DNA of 42,717 nucleotides, from positions 1 to 42,717 of IMG/VR virus record IMGVR_UViG_3300009788_002519. One strand, given 5' to 3'. Of this stretch, positions 16,704-25,644 are shown in pieces (position 1 is the first letter of the stretch; each line of letters begins with the position of its first letter). A program made the translations under genes and the position numbers. This stretch comes from a virus. The notes under the pieces were generated by a model. The model was given only the letters and a program-made list of their open reading frames with translations, was not told the DNA's origin and ran no database searches.

Positions 16704-18656
16704 ATGATCACGTTCAAGAAATGTAAATGCGAAGTAGAGAGAGGTAAATTTAGTGTCAACGATATCCCCCTGGATTGCCCAGCCGTGTGGCAGCTTATCG
16801 CTACAGGACATACTGTGGGCGTATTTCAACTTGAGAAGAATCTGGGACAAGATTGGTCGAAGAAAGTTAAGCCGGATAGCCTGGAAGAACTCGCAGCCTT
16901 GACAGCCCTCCTTCGCCCCGGTCCTCTTGAAGCCGGTATGACGCAAGATTATGTAGACATCAAATTTAAGCGCAAAAAAAACGAGTATTTACACCCAGCG
17001 CTAGAACCTATCCTTAAACCAACATTCGGATGTCTTGTGTATCAGGAACAAGCGATTCGCATAGCTACTGATATTGCCGGATTGAGTCCGGAGAGTGCTG
17101 ACGAACTACGAAAAGCCATTAGCAAAAAGAAGCCAGAACTCATGGCTAAAGTCAAGAAAAAGTTCGTAGAAGGTGCCCAGAGCTATGGCAAAATCAGTCA
17201 GGAAATAGCGGAAGAAATTTTCGGATGGATTGAGAAGTGCCAACGATATTCGTTTAACAAATCACATGCAATATCCTACGGAATGATTGCGTATCAAACT
17301 GCATGGGTAAAGTGTCACTTTCCACAGGAGTTTTTCACCAGCTATCTGACCTATTCGCAATACAAGGGTGATCCTAAAGAAGAAATTTACAAACTCGTGC
17401 AAGACTCTAGATTATTTGGTATCGATATTTTTCCACCAGATATACGACGAGGAAATGTTCACTTCAAAATGGTTGATAAGCCAAGCAAAGGCATAGCATT
17501 TGGCCTGGCGCACATAAGGGGTGTCGGAGCATCAGCAATCCAAAAGATCGTCGCAGCGGGCGAGGAAACGCCAGCAATGGACCCTTTAGACGAGAATGTA
17601 CTGAAGCACATGGGTTCTGCGTCGGTGGCTGCAAAATCAGATGCGGTAGAAGCAATTCACAATGGTTGTCCCAAGCAAGTAAAGTACGGCCTTAAAACTT
17701 GGGCAGATTTTTTGGCAGCAGTTCCTGCTTTTCACAGGAATGTTGGAATTGCTCTGATTAAATCTGGTGCTTGCGATTGCTACCACAGACCACGTAGCGA
17801 AATGGTTAGAGAACTCGAAATCGTACTCGGAACCACTGTGAGAGATCACACCGGAAAGAAAGTTGAAGTTAGAGGGTTAACCGAAAAAGAAAAGGGATAC
17901 TTTTTCGCCCATCTACAAGAAGACATCATGACGACCAAACAAATCCTGCTAGAAATGTCTCAGCCCCCAGGAGAGAAAACCAAAACAATCAGACAGATGA
18001 CCAAGCGAGAACTGGTAAAAACGGCTGTTGGATACCTAGACCAAGCGGATGTGGCTTTTGATGGCATCACGGATGGGGACAGTAAATTCGTGTACACGTC
18101 TTCTGACGAAAAAGAGACTTGGTTGGACAACGTGCATAGCCGCACCAAAACAGCAATTGAAAAACTCATGATTGAGAATGGTTATCAAGACATTGCAGTG
18201 AAGCCACCGTGTTCGAGCGAGGCGAGACGGACAAAGATGGCACAGAAAGCGGATATGTTGGAAGATGAATTACAAGACACAAACATGGCAAATGCTACGG
18301 CTGAAAAACACTTCTTGGGCATTGCTCTATCATGCTCTCAGGCTGATGATGCGGATAATGCATTGGCTACCCATACATGTTTAGACATCGCAAGAGCGGC
18401 CAATAGTGAGTCCATTGCGGTATGCGTGATCATAGATAGTGTCAAGCATACAAAAACCAAGCGTGGACGTAATCCTGGTCAGCCGATGTGTTTCCTAACC
18501 ATGTCTGACGCAACCTACTCGATCGATCATGCGGTTGTTTTTCCAGATGCTTTCGACAGACTGAAGGCATTTTGCAAAGACGATTTAATTGGTCTTGTGT
18601 TCGGCGAAAAAAAGAACGGTAGCTTTATCGTAAAAGATATTCAGAAATTGATGTAA
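16704..18656 (+). CDS. dnaE: DNA polymerase III alpha subunit, C-terminal part (fingers, beta-binding, OB)
   Basis: This is the missing C-terminal portion of the phage polymerase, 650 residues, encoded 10.6 kb after the N-terminal gene. It begins in the loop just before the conserved FSVNDIPLD segment and TVGVFQLE (38-44). It then shows ALLRPGPLEAGM (68-79), GCLVYQEQAIRIA, ISKKKPELM, YSFNKSHAISYGMIAYQTAWVKC, a helix-hairpin-helix region with AHIRGVGASAI, and an OB-like C-terminal domain (VCVIIDSV to VFGEKKNG). The N part ends about 20 residues after the FDFLG helix, so the two products together cover a whole DnaE with no missing motif. No intein sequence is attached to either side. A non-covalent two-subunit polymerase is the simplest reading. 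Confidence 0.9.
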   Translation: MITFKKCKCEVERGKFSVNDIPLDCPAVWQLIATGHTVGVFQLEKNLGQDWSKKVKPDSLEELAALTALLRPGPLEAGMTQDYVDIKFKRKKNEYLHPALEPILKPTFGCLVYQEQAIRIATDIAGLSPESADELRKAISKKKPELMAKVKKKFVEGAQSYGKISQEIAEEIFGWIEKCQRYSFNKSHAISYGMIAYQTAWVKCHFPQEFFTSYLTYSQYKGDPKEEIYKLVQDSRLFGIDIFPPDIRRGNVHFKMVDKPSKGIAFGLAHIRGVGASAIQKIVAAGEETPAMDPLDENVLKHMGSASVAAKSDAVEAIHNGCPKQVKYGLKTWADFLAAVPAFHRNVGIALIKSGACDCYHRPRSEMVRELEIVLGTTVRDHTGKKVEVRGLTEKEKGYFFAHLQEDIMTTKQILLEMSQPPGEKTKTIRQMTKRELVKTAVGYLDQADVAFDGITDGDSKFVYTSSDEKETWLDNVHSRTKTAIEKLMIENGYQDIAVKPPCSSEARRTKMAQKADMLEDELQDTNMANATAEKHFLGIALSCSQADDADNALATHTCLDIARAANSESIAVCVIIDSVKHTKTKRGRNPGQPMCFLTMSDATYSIDHAVVFPDAFDRLKAFCKDDLIGLVFGEKKNGSFIVKDIQKLM

Positions 18657-18660
18657 TTTC

Positions 18661-18695
18661 TGGAACAAACATCCCTGCTTGACGTATAATAGTAT
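18661..18695 (+). promoter_or_regulatory. Bipartite promoter-like sequence before ssb
   Basis: TGGAACAAAC (18661-18670), 13 bases, GTATAATAGTAT (18684-18695). TATAAT is at 18685-18690, with GGAACA 17 bases upstream. The predicted start near 18697 gives a leader of about 33 bases with AGGTG before the ssb ATG. It matches the copy at 16669-16703 at 27 of 35 positions, including all 12 bases around the -10. Confidence 0.7.
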
Positions 18696-18729
18696 GGATG
18701 GATGATCTTCTAATTTGAAAGGTGAAGAC

Positions 18730-19158
18730 ATGGCAGCGATGACAGTTTTTGGTGTTGGTGTAGCTACGGCAGATGCCGAATTGAAGTATGTCGGGGAGAA
18801 GAAGTCTGCTGTTTGTTCGGTCAACCTTGCGTTCAACCGCAACTGGAAGGACCGCGAAGGGCAATGGCAGAAAGAAGCATGTTTCATGAGGGCTCAGGTT
18901 TGGGGCACTCGCGCCGAACGTATGGCGGAATTGGTCAAGAAAGGCCAGCCCGTATATGTTAACGGGTATCTGAAGCAGGATAATTGGGAGAAGGAAGGAC
19001 AGAAGAGGGTTGCATTCTGTATTGCCATTCAGGATTTCCAGCTAGTGGAAAAGAATGCCAAGAGCAATGGCGAGTCAAAGAATGCAGAGCCTACGGCTGC
19101 TACTGCGGCACAGGTACCAGCGAACACCGATACGTCTCCAGACGACATGCCGTTCTAA
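18730..19158 (+). CDS. ssb: Single-stranded DNA-binding protein (OB fold)
   Basis: The 142-residue protein coats ssDNA at the phage fork. It has an OB-fold core with VFGVGVATADAELKYV, CSVNLAFNRNWKDREGQWQKEACFMRAQVWG and GQPVYVNGYLKQDNW. A polar, Ala/Pro-rich linker follows, then the acidic tail ending DDMPF, which matches the bacterial SSB tip (DDIPF) that recruits partner proteins. The start is ATG 18730 with AGGTG upstream. It lies directly after dnaE-C and has its own promoter-like sequence. Its TAA overlaps the next ATG (TAATG). Confidence 0.93.
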   Translation: MAAMTVFGVGVATADAELKYVGEKKSAVCSVNLAFNRNWKDREGQWQKEACFMRAQVWGTRAERMAELVKKGQPVYVNGYLKQDNWEKEGQKRVAFCIAIQDFQLVEKNAKSNGESKNAEPTAATAAQVPANTDTSPDDMPF

Positions 19159-19745
19159 TGACTAGACGTAATTCGATTCATGAATTCATCGTCAATTTCG
19201 CTACGAAGATAGAACAGCTTTACCCCAACAGCTATTCTGATGTTGGTGACTATGTTCAGGAGGGACATCTGAAGTTGGCACAAATAAGAGGCTGCGAAGG
19301 AAACAAGAGAGATTTTTTTTCGTATGCCATAACATGCGTAGCTAGGGCGATGAGAAAATCAGCTATCGATTCAACATGTGTTGCATCGGCTCCACATAGG
19401 ATCAAGTGGATGGCACATAAGATTAATAGCCTTTTGGCGTCTGGCAGCACAGAACAAGAAGTTTGTAGGAAACTAGAAATCACTGTCGAACAACTTTTCG
19501 AGATCAAACAGCTTTATTATCACGAATCTTGGAACATGCTTTTTGAAGAACCTGCCGAAAGTGCAGAGTCGTTTTCTTTTTTCGACGACATCTTAGAATC
19601 AGAACAACTGACCGAAGAAGATGTGGTTATTCTCAAAGCACAATTCGAAAACGCTATCGACGATCTCGATTTGGATAGAAATCAAATATACAGAAAGATG
19701 GTAGAAATTCGTCTCAAGTTAATTCGGAGTGGATATGGAGACTAA
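19158..19745 (+). CDS. Sigma-70-like small sigma factor
   Basis: A 195-residue protein whose N-terminal half resembles sigma region 2: SDVGDYVQEGHLKLAQI (core RNA polymerase-binding helix, compare D-L-x-Q-E-G-x-x-G-L) and FFSYAITCVARAMRKSAI (-10 recognition helix, compare S-Y-A-x-x-x-I-R-x-A-I). A later helical part (SGSTEQEVCRKLEITVEQLFEI, about 95-116) looks like region 3/4 with a helix-turn-helix. No aspartate-rich region 1.1 is present. It could direct host RNA polymerase to phage promoters such as the GTATAATAGTAT sites, but that link is inference. It overlaps the next gene by about 11 bases. Confidence 0.6.
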   Translation: MTRRNSIHEFIVNFATKIEQLYPNSYSDVGDYVQEGHLKLAQIRGCEGNKRDFFSYAITCVARAMRKSAIDSTCVASAPHRIKWMAHKINSLLASGSTEQEVCRKLEITVEQLFEIKQLYYHESWNMLFEEPAESAESFSFFDDILESEQLTEEDVVILKAQFENAIDDLDLDRNQIYRKMVEIRLKLIRSGYGD

Positions 19746-21444
19746 AGAAAAACTTCGTATATTATTCATAGGCGAAGCCTCGTTTCTCGCGACGGGGTTC
19801 TCAACGTATTGGAATGAAGTAATCAAGAGGCTCTACAAAACAGGCGAATTCGAAATTGCAGAAATGGGCAGCTATGCCTACGCAGACGATCCACGTTGTC
19901 AACAAGTTCTATGGAAATTTTATCCAGTAGCTCCTGCGAAAAGTGATCGCAAAGCAATGTCTATATATGGGCCAAACGTAGCACAACACTTCGGCGAAGG
20001 AATTTTTGACAAAGTGTGTTTGGACTTCAGACCAGATATCGTGGTTGGTATTCGAGACTGGTGGATGGATGAGTTTGTTTTGCGATCCACTTTTCGACAT
20101 AATTTTAAGTTCATATGGATGCCCACGATAGACGGAGAGCCGCAAAGAGAACTTTGGTTGGATTCGTATCTTCAATGCGATCGCATCCTTACATATTCTC
20201 ATTATGGAATGGATTTGTTAAAAAAAGAAGCAAGGAAAGATACCCATCTTGTAACGATAGCATCTCCTGGTTCTGACTTGGAAGTGTTTTCCCCACCGGA
20301 AGACAAAAGAAAACACAAAGCAGACTTGGGTATTGATCCCAATTCTCTGATCGTGGGTACGGTCATGAGAAATCAAAAACGTAAACTGTATTATGATCTA
20401 ATCGAGGCATTCAGTGATTGGGTTTATGGGTCAAAATCCAAAGGACATGTCGAATTAGCGCGTAGGACTTTTCTGTATTTGCACACAAGTTATCCAGATG
20501 TTGGATACGACATAGGCAAAGCAATACGGGATTTCAAAGTAGGCAACAAGGTCATAATGACATATCTTTGTACCAACTGCCAAACAGCCTATCCATCTTT
20601 CTTCTCTGGAGAATTGACGGTATGTCGTAAGTGCGGAAAATTAGCCGCCCACACACCGAATGCAGAACATTCTTGTCCTCGTAACGTGCTCGCCGGTATT
20701 ATGAAAACGTTCGACTTGTATGCTCAGTATTCTATTTGCGAGGGTTGGGGTATGCCCTGCACAGACTCCCTTGCTTGCGGTGTCCCTGTTGCTGCTGTCG
20801 ATTATTCAGCTATGGAAGATCATCTTAGATGTCCGACAAGTATACCAATCGCCGTAGAACGTTTTTTCTGGGAATCTATTATTGAGACAGAACAAAAAAG
20901 AGCATTGCCAGACAACCGTGATTTTGTTTCCAAACTAGATCGTTTTCTCAAATTCAGTGAAGAAAAAAGAAAAGAGATATCTGCGAAAACAAGAGCATAC
21001 GCAGAAGAGCTAGTTAGTACATATGGTACAGATAAAAAAATGCCCAGATATGGGTGGGAACGAACAGCAGAAATTTGGAGAAATGTTCTCAGAGAAACAT
21101 CCGTCAAAGATCAAGAAACCACTTGGCTTTGTAAAAAACCCAGGATAAAACAACCCAATTTAGTACCTCCACATACACAAATGGACAATAGTGAGTTTGT
21201 CAATTGGGTTATTGGAAAAGTATGGGGTCGTCCAGACATGCTGCATACACATTTTGCTGGAGACTGGCTAAAGTGTTTGAATAGTGGCGCTAGGACGATG
21301 GGAGAATCAAGGGTGGCATTCAATCGAGACCATTTGGTTAATCACTTCCTGGGAATTATCAAACAATCTAATGAAATGGAACAGAAAAGGATAAACATTT
21401 TGAGCAGTGTGGCCCAAGATGATGTAAGTGTGGTGATAATGTGA
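19735..21444 (+). CDS. GT4-type glycosyltransferase with inserted zinc ribbon
   Basis: A 569-residue GT-B transferase. The N-terminal part (ILFIGEASFLATGFSTYWNEVI) and C-terminal donor domain (LIVGTVMRNQKRK; ICEGWGMPCTDSLACGVPVAAVDYSAMEDHL) are clear. Between donor-domain strands lies an insert with CTNCQ and CRKCG (about 283-303), predicted to bind zinc, which is unusual in GT4 enzymes. About 120 extra residues follow the donor domain. ATG 19735 with GGAG at 19726-19729 is preferred over GTG 19729. It is the first gene of the second sugar island. Confidence 0.8.
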   Translation: METKEKLRILFIGEASFLATGFSTYWNEVIKRLYKTGEFEIAEMGSYAYADDPRCQQVLWKFYPVAPAKSDRKAMSIYGPNVAQHFGEGIFDKVCLDFRPDIVVGIRDWWMDEFVLRSTFRHNFKFIWMPTIDGEPQRELWLDSYLQCDRILTYSHYGMDLLKKEARKDTHLVTIASPGSDLEVFSPPEDKRKHKADLGIDPNSLIVGTVMRNQKRKLYYDLIEAFSDWVYGSKSKGHVELARRTFLYLHTSYPDVGYDIGKAIRDFKVGNKVIMTYLCTNCQTAYPSFFSGELTVCRKCGKLAAHTPNAEHSCPRNVLAGIMKTFDLYAQYSICEGWGMPCTDSLACGVPVAAVDYSAMEDHLRCPTSIPIAVERFFWESIIETEQKRALPDNRDFVSKLDRFLKFSEEKRKEISAKTRAYAEELVSTYGTDKKMPRYGWERTAEIWRNVLRETSVKDQETTWLCKKPRIKQPNLVPPHTQMDNSEFVNWVIGKVWGRPDMLHTHFAGDWLKCLNSGARTMGESRVAFNRDHLVNHFLGIIKQSNEMEQKRINILSSVAQDDVSVVIM

Positions 21445-22631
21445 CAAAAGTAGCATATATTTCTGTACATCGCGACGGAACAGGCTATGCCAATCAGGCT
21501 ATTAACAACATGCTTGCGTTGGAAGCTGGCGGGATAGACGTAGTTGCCAGAGCAATACGATTGTCCCAATCCCAAAATCTCAAGCTAGCAGCAAGAGTAA
21601 GCCACTTGGAATCTAACAATACAGACAATGTAGACGTGGTAATACAGCATATTTTGCCGCATACGTTTGAGTACAAATCTGGTGTCAAAAATATTGGGTT
21701 GATCTGTTGGGAAACAACGAACTTCATTCGATCAAGTTGGGCTTATTCTTGCAACATGATGGATGAGATGTGGGTACCTAATATACAGACTGCGACCGCC
21801 GTAAAGAATAGTCACGTAGATGTGCCAGTGAAGATATTGCCATGTGCGTGCGACACCAAGAGATTTGACGATTTGCCTAAGCCCTTGAATCTTCCTCAAC
21901 TAAAAGACAAATGCGTATTCTACACCATAGGTGAGATGAGCAGGCGTAAAAACGTAGTAGCTATTTTGAGGGCATTCTACGCAGCATTCAGCAACAGAGA
22001 CGATGTTGCGCTGGTAATCAAGGCTAATATCCCAGGGAAAACGCCAGACGAAGTAGTAAGTATGATCCAGACCACTGTCGACGATGTCAAGAAATCAGTC
22101 CACACATACGTAAGACACCCGTACTATCCTCCAGTTGTGTGTATCGCCAACTTCTTATCCGAAGAGAAGTTAGATCAGCTTCATGCGACGTGCAATATAT
22201 TCGTGTCTGCAAGCCATGGAGAATCCTGGGGGATACCAGCCCACGATGCAATGGGGTTCGGTCGTCCAGTGATACTCAGCAATTGGGGCTCTTATCCAGA
22301 ATTGACATACGATAGAGCAAATAGATTCTGGAAATCGGATGATAATGAATTTCGCTTTCCTGGACAAATAGATTGCGGTTGGCTCATCAAGGGACAATTG
22401 ACTCCGTGTTTCGGCCAAATTGATTCATTCCCAGATTTGTACACGGGAAACGAATCATGGTTTGAACCCAACGTATGTCACTTGATCGAGTGTATGGTAG
22501 AAGCTTACGAAGAATGGAAAGACGGTAGTCTCCGTAAGAAAAGCGAAGCCGCAAAATATCGTGCTCGTTTATTCAGCTACGACAACGTAGGGAAAATAGC
22601 AAAGTCATTGCTTGAATGCGAGGGGGAATAA
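21441..22631 (+). CDS. GT4-family glycosyltransferase
   Basis: A 396-residue GT-B protein: KVAYISVHRDGTGYANQAINNML at the N terminus, YTIGEMSRRKNVVAILRAF at the domain junction and VSASHGESWGIPAHDAMGFGRPVILSNWGSYPEL as the donor-binding E-x7-E region. The EMSRRKN phosphate-binding loop is well kept, so an active enzyme is likely. The start is GTG within GTGA, overlapping the previous stop by 4 bases. Confidence 0.82.
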   Translation: MTKVAYISVHRDGTGYANQAINNMLALEAGGIDVVARAIRLSQSQNLKLAARVSHLESNNTDNVDVVIQHILPHTFEYKSGVKNIGLICWETTNFIRSSWAYSCNMMDEMWVPNIQTATAVKNSHVDVPVKILPCACDTKRFDDLPKPLNLPQLKDKCVFYTIGEMSRRKNVVAILRAFYAAFSNRDDVALVIKANIPGKTPDEVVSMIQTTVDDVKKSVHTYVRHPYYPPVVCIANFLSEEKLDQLHATCNIFVSASHGESWGIPAHDAMGFGRPVILSNWGSYPELTYDRANRFWKSDDNEFRFPGQIDCGWLIKGQLTPCFGQIDSFPDLYTGNESWFEPNVCHLIECMVEAYEEWKDGSLRKKSEAAKYRARLFSYDNVGKIAKSLLECEGE

Positions 22632-23656
22632 TGGCAGCATCGATATCCACAGTGATGAGAAGTATCAACAGGAACGACAATCGTCCGCTAAACATACTGT
22701 TTGGTAATAATCACGAAGCCTATAGTGCCACATTAGCCAAAACAGGCCATAACTTTTACGTTTTGCAACATCCAAAATTCCATCCATGGTCGGTCAAAGA
22801 ACGAGCATTGCCACCAAACTTCTTCATGCTAGATGGTCCAGACATACCTCATCAACTAAAAACGGACATAGCTTTCGATCTAGTGCTAACCCAAAATCGT
22901 ATAGATCATTATCCGATCATGGTACAACTTGCCACACAACTTAATTGTCCACTTTTGCAGATGGAACACACACTACCATGGCCCGACTGGAATGAAGAAA
23001 CAACGAAGCGTGTAGGACACCTAGCGTGTAATCACAACATCTTTGTTGCCAACTTTTCTGTTGGGGCATGGTTCCATGACAAGGATGATCCTGATGTTCA
23101 GGTGATAAGACATGGCATGGATACCGATTACTGGAACGGATGGGTTGGTGGCGACGGAGCTATCATGACAGCAGTTTGGGACTATATAAACAGAGACAGA
23201 ATTTGTGGTTTCTCTTTGTGGAAAGAGGTTACAAAAGACCTGAAAGTGAATCCTTGGGGAGAGACGCCCAATCTGTCTAAGATGGCAGACAATTCAGATC
23301 ATCTGAGAGATTTGTATCGAAACGCATCTGTGTTCCTCAACACCACCCTTTGGTCGTCTTGCCCCTTCTCTTTGCTGGAAGCTATGTCGGTTGGTTGTCC
23401 AATCGTAACGACGGCGACCACCTCGATACCTGAATTTATCGAAAACGGCAAAAATGGCTTCATCACGAATGATCCAAAAGAAATGCGATCAATGCTTTGT
23501 AATTTGATCAACGATAAAGATATGGCGCGTGAAATCGGTGCAGAAGGTAGAAAAACAATTTTGGAACATTTTGGGCAACAACAATTCCTGGACAAATGGA
23601 ATAAGGCGTTTTGGAAAGTTGCTAGATGTCCAGTTGGCAGTCTAATTGGAGAATGA
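22631..23656 (+). CDS. GT4-family glycosyltransferase
   Basis: A 341-residue GT-B protein with the donor-domain signature NTTLWSSCPFSLLEAMSVGCPIVTTATTSIPEFIENGKNGF (about 236-276), which holds the conserved E-x7-E positions. The N-terminal half (ILFGNNHEAY, DLVLTQNR, LQMEHTLPW) is diverged. ATG 22631 overlaps the previous TAA (TAATG) and follows GAGGGGG. Acceptor and sugar are not evident. Confidence 0.8.
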   Translation: MAASISTVMRSINRNDNRPLNILFGNNHEAYSATLAKTGHNFYVLQHPKFHPWSVKERALPPNFFMLDGPDIPHQLKTDIAFDLVLTQNRIDHYPIMVQLATQLNCPLLQMEHTLPWPDWNEETTKRVGHLACNHNIFVANFSVGAWFHDKDDPDVQVIRHGMDTDYWNGWVGGDGAIMTAVWDYINRDRICGFSLWKEVTKDLKVNPWGETPNLSKMADNSDHLRDLYRNASVFLNTTLWSSCPFSLLEAMSVGCPIVTTATTSIPEFIENGKNGFITNDPKEMRSMLCNLINDKDMAREIGAEGRKTILEHFGQQQFLDKWNKAFWKVARCPVGSLIGE

Positions 23657-23657
23657 C

Positions 23658-24122
23658 ATGAAGAGACTCAATTTGGGTTGTGGAAATGATATCAGAAGTG
23701 GTTTTGTCAATATCGATCGCTTGCCAGGAAAGTCAGATAACTACAAGCAAGGATGTATGAAATCTCTGGATTGGCTTGTCGAAGATTCTACTGTTGATGA
23801 GATTTTGGCCCTAGACTGTTTGGAATATGTTCTAGCGAAAGATGTTCGATCGACTGTGACAAACTGGGTAAACAAACTGTCTCCTGGTGGAATCATAAAA
23901 ATTCTAGTACCCGATTGTCATCTAGCTGCAAAATCGTTTGCTCAAGGTCAATTGGCTTTGCAAGAATATCAAATGATAGTGTTCGGCACCCAAGAGAACA
24001 ATGACGAAAGACTATCCCTCATTGATCCACTCATCATATTAGACATGCTGAAAGAATTGGGCTTAACTGTGTCTCTGAAAAGATACGACGGTGTTGCTTT
24101 TTATGTAGAGGCGGTTAAGTGA
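23658..24122 (+). CDS. Small methyltransferase-like protein
   Basis: A 154-residue protein beginning KRLNLGCGNDIRSGFVNIDR, a methyltransferase motif I and motif II pair as in COG4627-type predicted methyltransferases. ILALDCLEYV and LSPGGIIKILVPDCHL (motif IV and post-motif strands) follow. It is compact and lacks the usual C-terminal extension. The preceding GGAG overlaps the end of the upstream gene. It probably modifies the same glycan as its neighbours. Confidence 0.7.
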   Translation: MKRLNLGCGNDIRSGFVNIDRLPGKSDNYKQGCMKSLDWLVEDSTVDEILALDCLEYVLAKDVRSTVTNWVNKLSPGGIIKILVPDCHLAAKSFAQGQLALQEYQMIVFGTQENNDERLSLIDPLIILDMLKELGLTVSLKRYDGVAFYVEAVK

Positions 24123-24883
24123 TAACAACAGAATGTAATGTGTGTGTTTTTGCAAAACGCCAAAAAGACAAAGCCGGTTGCACATTGAATCAACTATGTA
24201 TTCTCAAGGACGATCAAATGTGCGCACCTGGGTTCTGTAGACTGTGTAGAACTCAAAATTGGGCTCAAAAGCAGGGCACAAGAGAATTGAAGCAATTGCA
24301 AGAGGCAGTCGCTGGCGAGATGACTTTGTTGTTCGACATGCTTGTGTTTTTCGACGAGAGAAACAACACCATAGAAGACCTAGAGAGAACTCTAGGTTCT
24401 AAATGGTATGTAGAACATGCTCGAAAGGTCATCATTGTTGATACTACAGGGTTCGGCGAAAGAAAAAATCTGGCTCTCAAATATATCCTGTCAAAGGAAC
24501 ATCCAGTCGAAACTGTTGTTGATAGTAGCGCTGAACACGAACCTGTTTGTGAAAGAGCAGATACCCTCAAAAGAATATCCAAAAATGTAGAAGCATCCTT
24601 TTTCTTGGCGATACCTGCCGGTGGTGTAATAGTAAATTTCGATAGATTCGCCAATATGATCAACAAACTGAGAAGTAGAGTGGTGTATTGGTCGTTCCCG
24701 TCTTTCATTGGGGATACTGCTATTGTCCCTCCTAATCCTAATCATGGTGTGTTTATTACGCAGGTATACAAAGCACTCATTCAAAATCGAGATGGTAAAT
24801 CTTTTTCCGAGCAACTAAAAAAAGAAGAAAAAACTACTGAAATGATTTTATCCTGGTTTTGTTCGGATTGTTGGTTGATATGA
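24119..24883 (+). CDS. Cysteine-rich N-terminal domain plus GT-A-like domain, unknown function
   Basis: A 254-residue protein. The first 45 residues hold seven cysteines (C6, C9, C21, C27, C35, C40, C43), enough for one or two metal sites. The rest has a GT2-like rhythm (TLLFDMLVFFDERNNTIEDLE, KVIIVDTTGFGERKNLALKYIL, SFFLAIPAGGVIV) but no clear D-x-D. It may be an inactive or diverged transferase that uses the metal domain for assembly. It starts with GTG in a GTGA overlap. Its last codons overlap the following GT2 gene. Confidence 0.5.
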   Translation: MITTECNVCVFAKRQKDKAGCTLNQLCILKDDQMCAPGFCRLCRTQNWAQKQGTRELKQLQEAVAGEMTLLFDMLVFFDERNNTIEDLERTLGSKWYVEHARKVIIVDTTGFGERKNLALKYILSKEHPVETVVDSSAEHEPVCERADTLKRISKNVEASFFLAIPAGGVIVNFDRFANMINKLRSRVVYWSFPSFIGDTAIVPPNPNHGVFITQVYKALIQNRDGKSFSEQLKKEEKTTEMILSWFCSDCWLI

Positions 24884-25644
24884 AAGACAGTGAAAAGGTT
24901 ACAATCTGTATAGCCACCCACAACAATAAGTCAACAATTGCTCGCGCTCTGAAATCTGTGGTTATGGGAATCCGGCCAGCAGACCAAGTGATAATTGGTG
25001 ATAATGATAGTAAAGATGGAACGTATGAGTTGTTGTGCGAACTTCTCGGTGCAGAAGAAGTTATAATCGATGAACAGAAAGGATTGCCTCCCAATTTCGA
25101 TGGAAAATTTTTAGGCGTACCAGTAAAAATTTTTCGCAAACGACTTAGCACCACAAGCCACACCCTGAACGTGGCAATGCAAATGAAGTGGCAAGGTGTC
25201 ACAATATTTGGGTTCTTAGACCCAACAAGTTGGTACGCTGGAGACAAGATATCCCAGGCCGTTAGAATATTTCAAAGTCAACCATTCATCTCGTGTGTAA
25301 TTAGTGATTGGGACAATCATCACGAAGACGGTACCGTGGAAAGAGTTTTCAAGAACTCTTTTGATTGCAATAGACTATTGTGCAATTTCGAGTATGATCG
25401 CAATTTTTTAGTTAGGACTGGCACGTTTGGTCAAATGAAATGTGGTTTTAATGAGCAGATGACAATAAGAGATGATTATGATTTGCTTGTAAAAATATCT
25501 GAAACAGGTCTTATCTATCACATACCAGCACCACTACACAACAACATGGTTGAGAGAAACGATAACGAAAAAGATGCGATAGTTCTGGCAAACGATTTTG
25601 TGAGAAGATGTGCTTCTGAACGTCGAGATGAATCTAATGGCTAA
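24880..25644 (+). CDS. Family 2 glycosyltransferase
   Basis: A 254-residue GT-A protein: VTICIATHNNKSTIARALKSV (about 7-27) and DQVIIGDNDSKDGTYELL are the nucleotide-binding half of GT2 enzymes. The D-x-D region is replaced by FGFLDPTSWYAG (around 116), so metal binding is uncertain. A late acidic IRDDYDLLVKIS fits the catalytic-base region. ATG 24880 overlaps the previous stop (ATGA). Confidence 0.75.
   Translation: MKDSEKVTICIATHNNKSTIARALKSVVMGIRPADQVIIGDNDSKDGTYELLCELLGAEEVIIDEQKGLPPNFDGKFLGVPVKIFRKRLSTTSHTLNVAMQMKWQGVTIFGFLDPTSWYAGDKISQAVRIFQSQPFISCVISDWDNHHEDGTVERVFKNSFDCNRLLCNFEYDRNFLVRTGTFGQMKCGFNEQMTIRDDYDLLVKISETGLIYHIPAPLHNNMVERNDNEKDAIVLANDFVRRCASERRDESNG

Noticed and set aside
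6057-16710. Direct repeats at both edges of the first sugar island
   Set aside because: The sequences around 6083 and 16663 share no obvious repeat, and no transposase or integrase is present in the island.
6060-16720. Split intein at the DnaE break
   Set aside because: Both ends carry only about 15-20 residues beyond DnaE homology and show no intein motifs (no Cys at the junction, no terminal HN-S/C).
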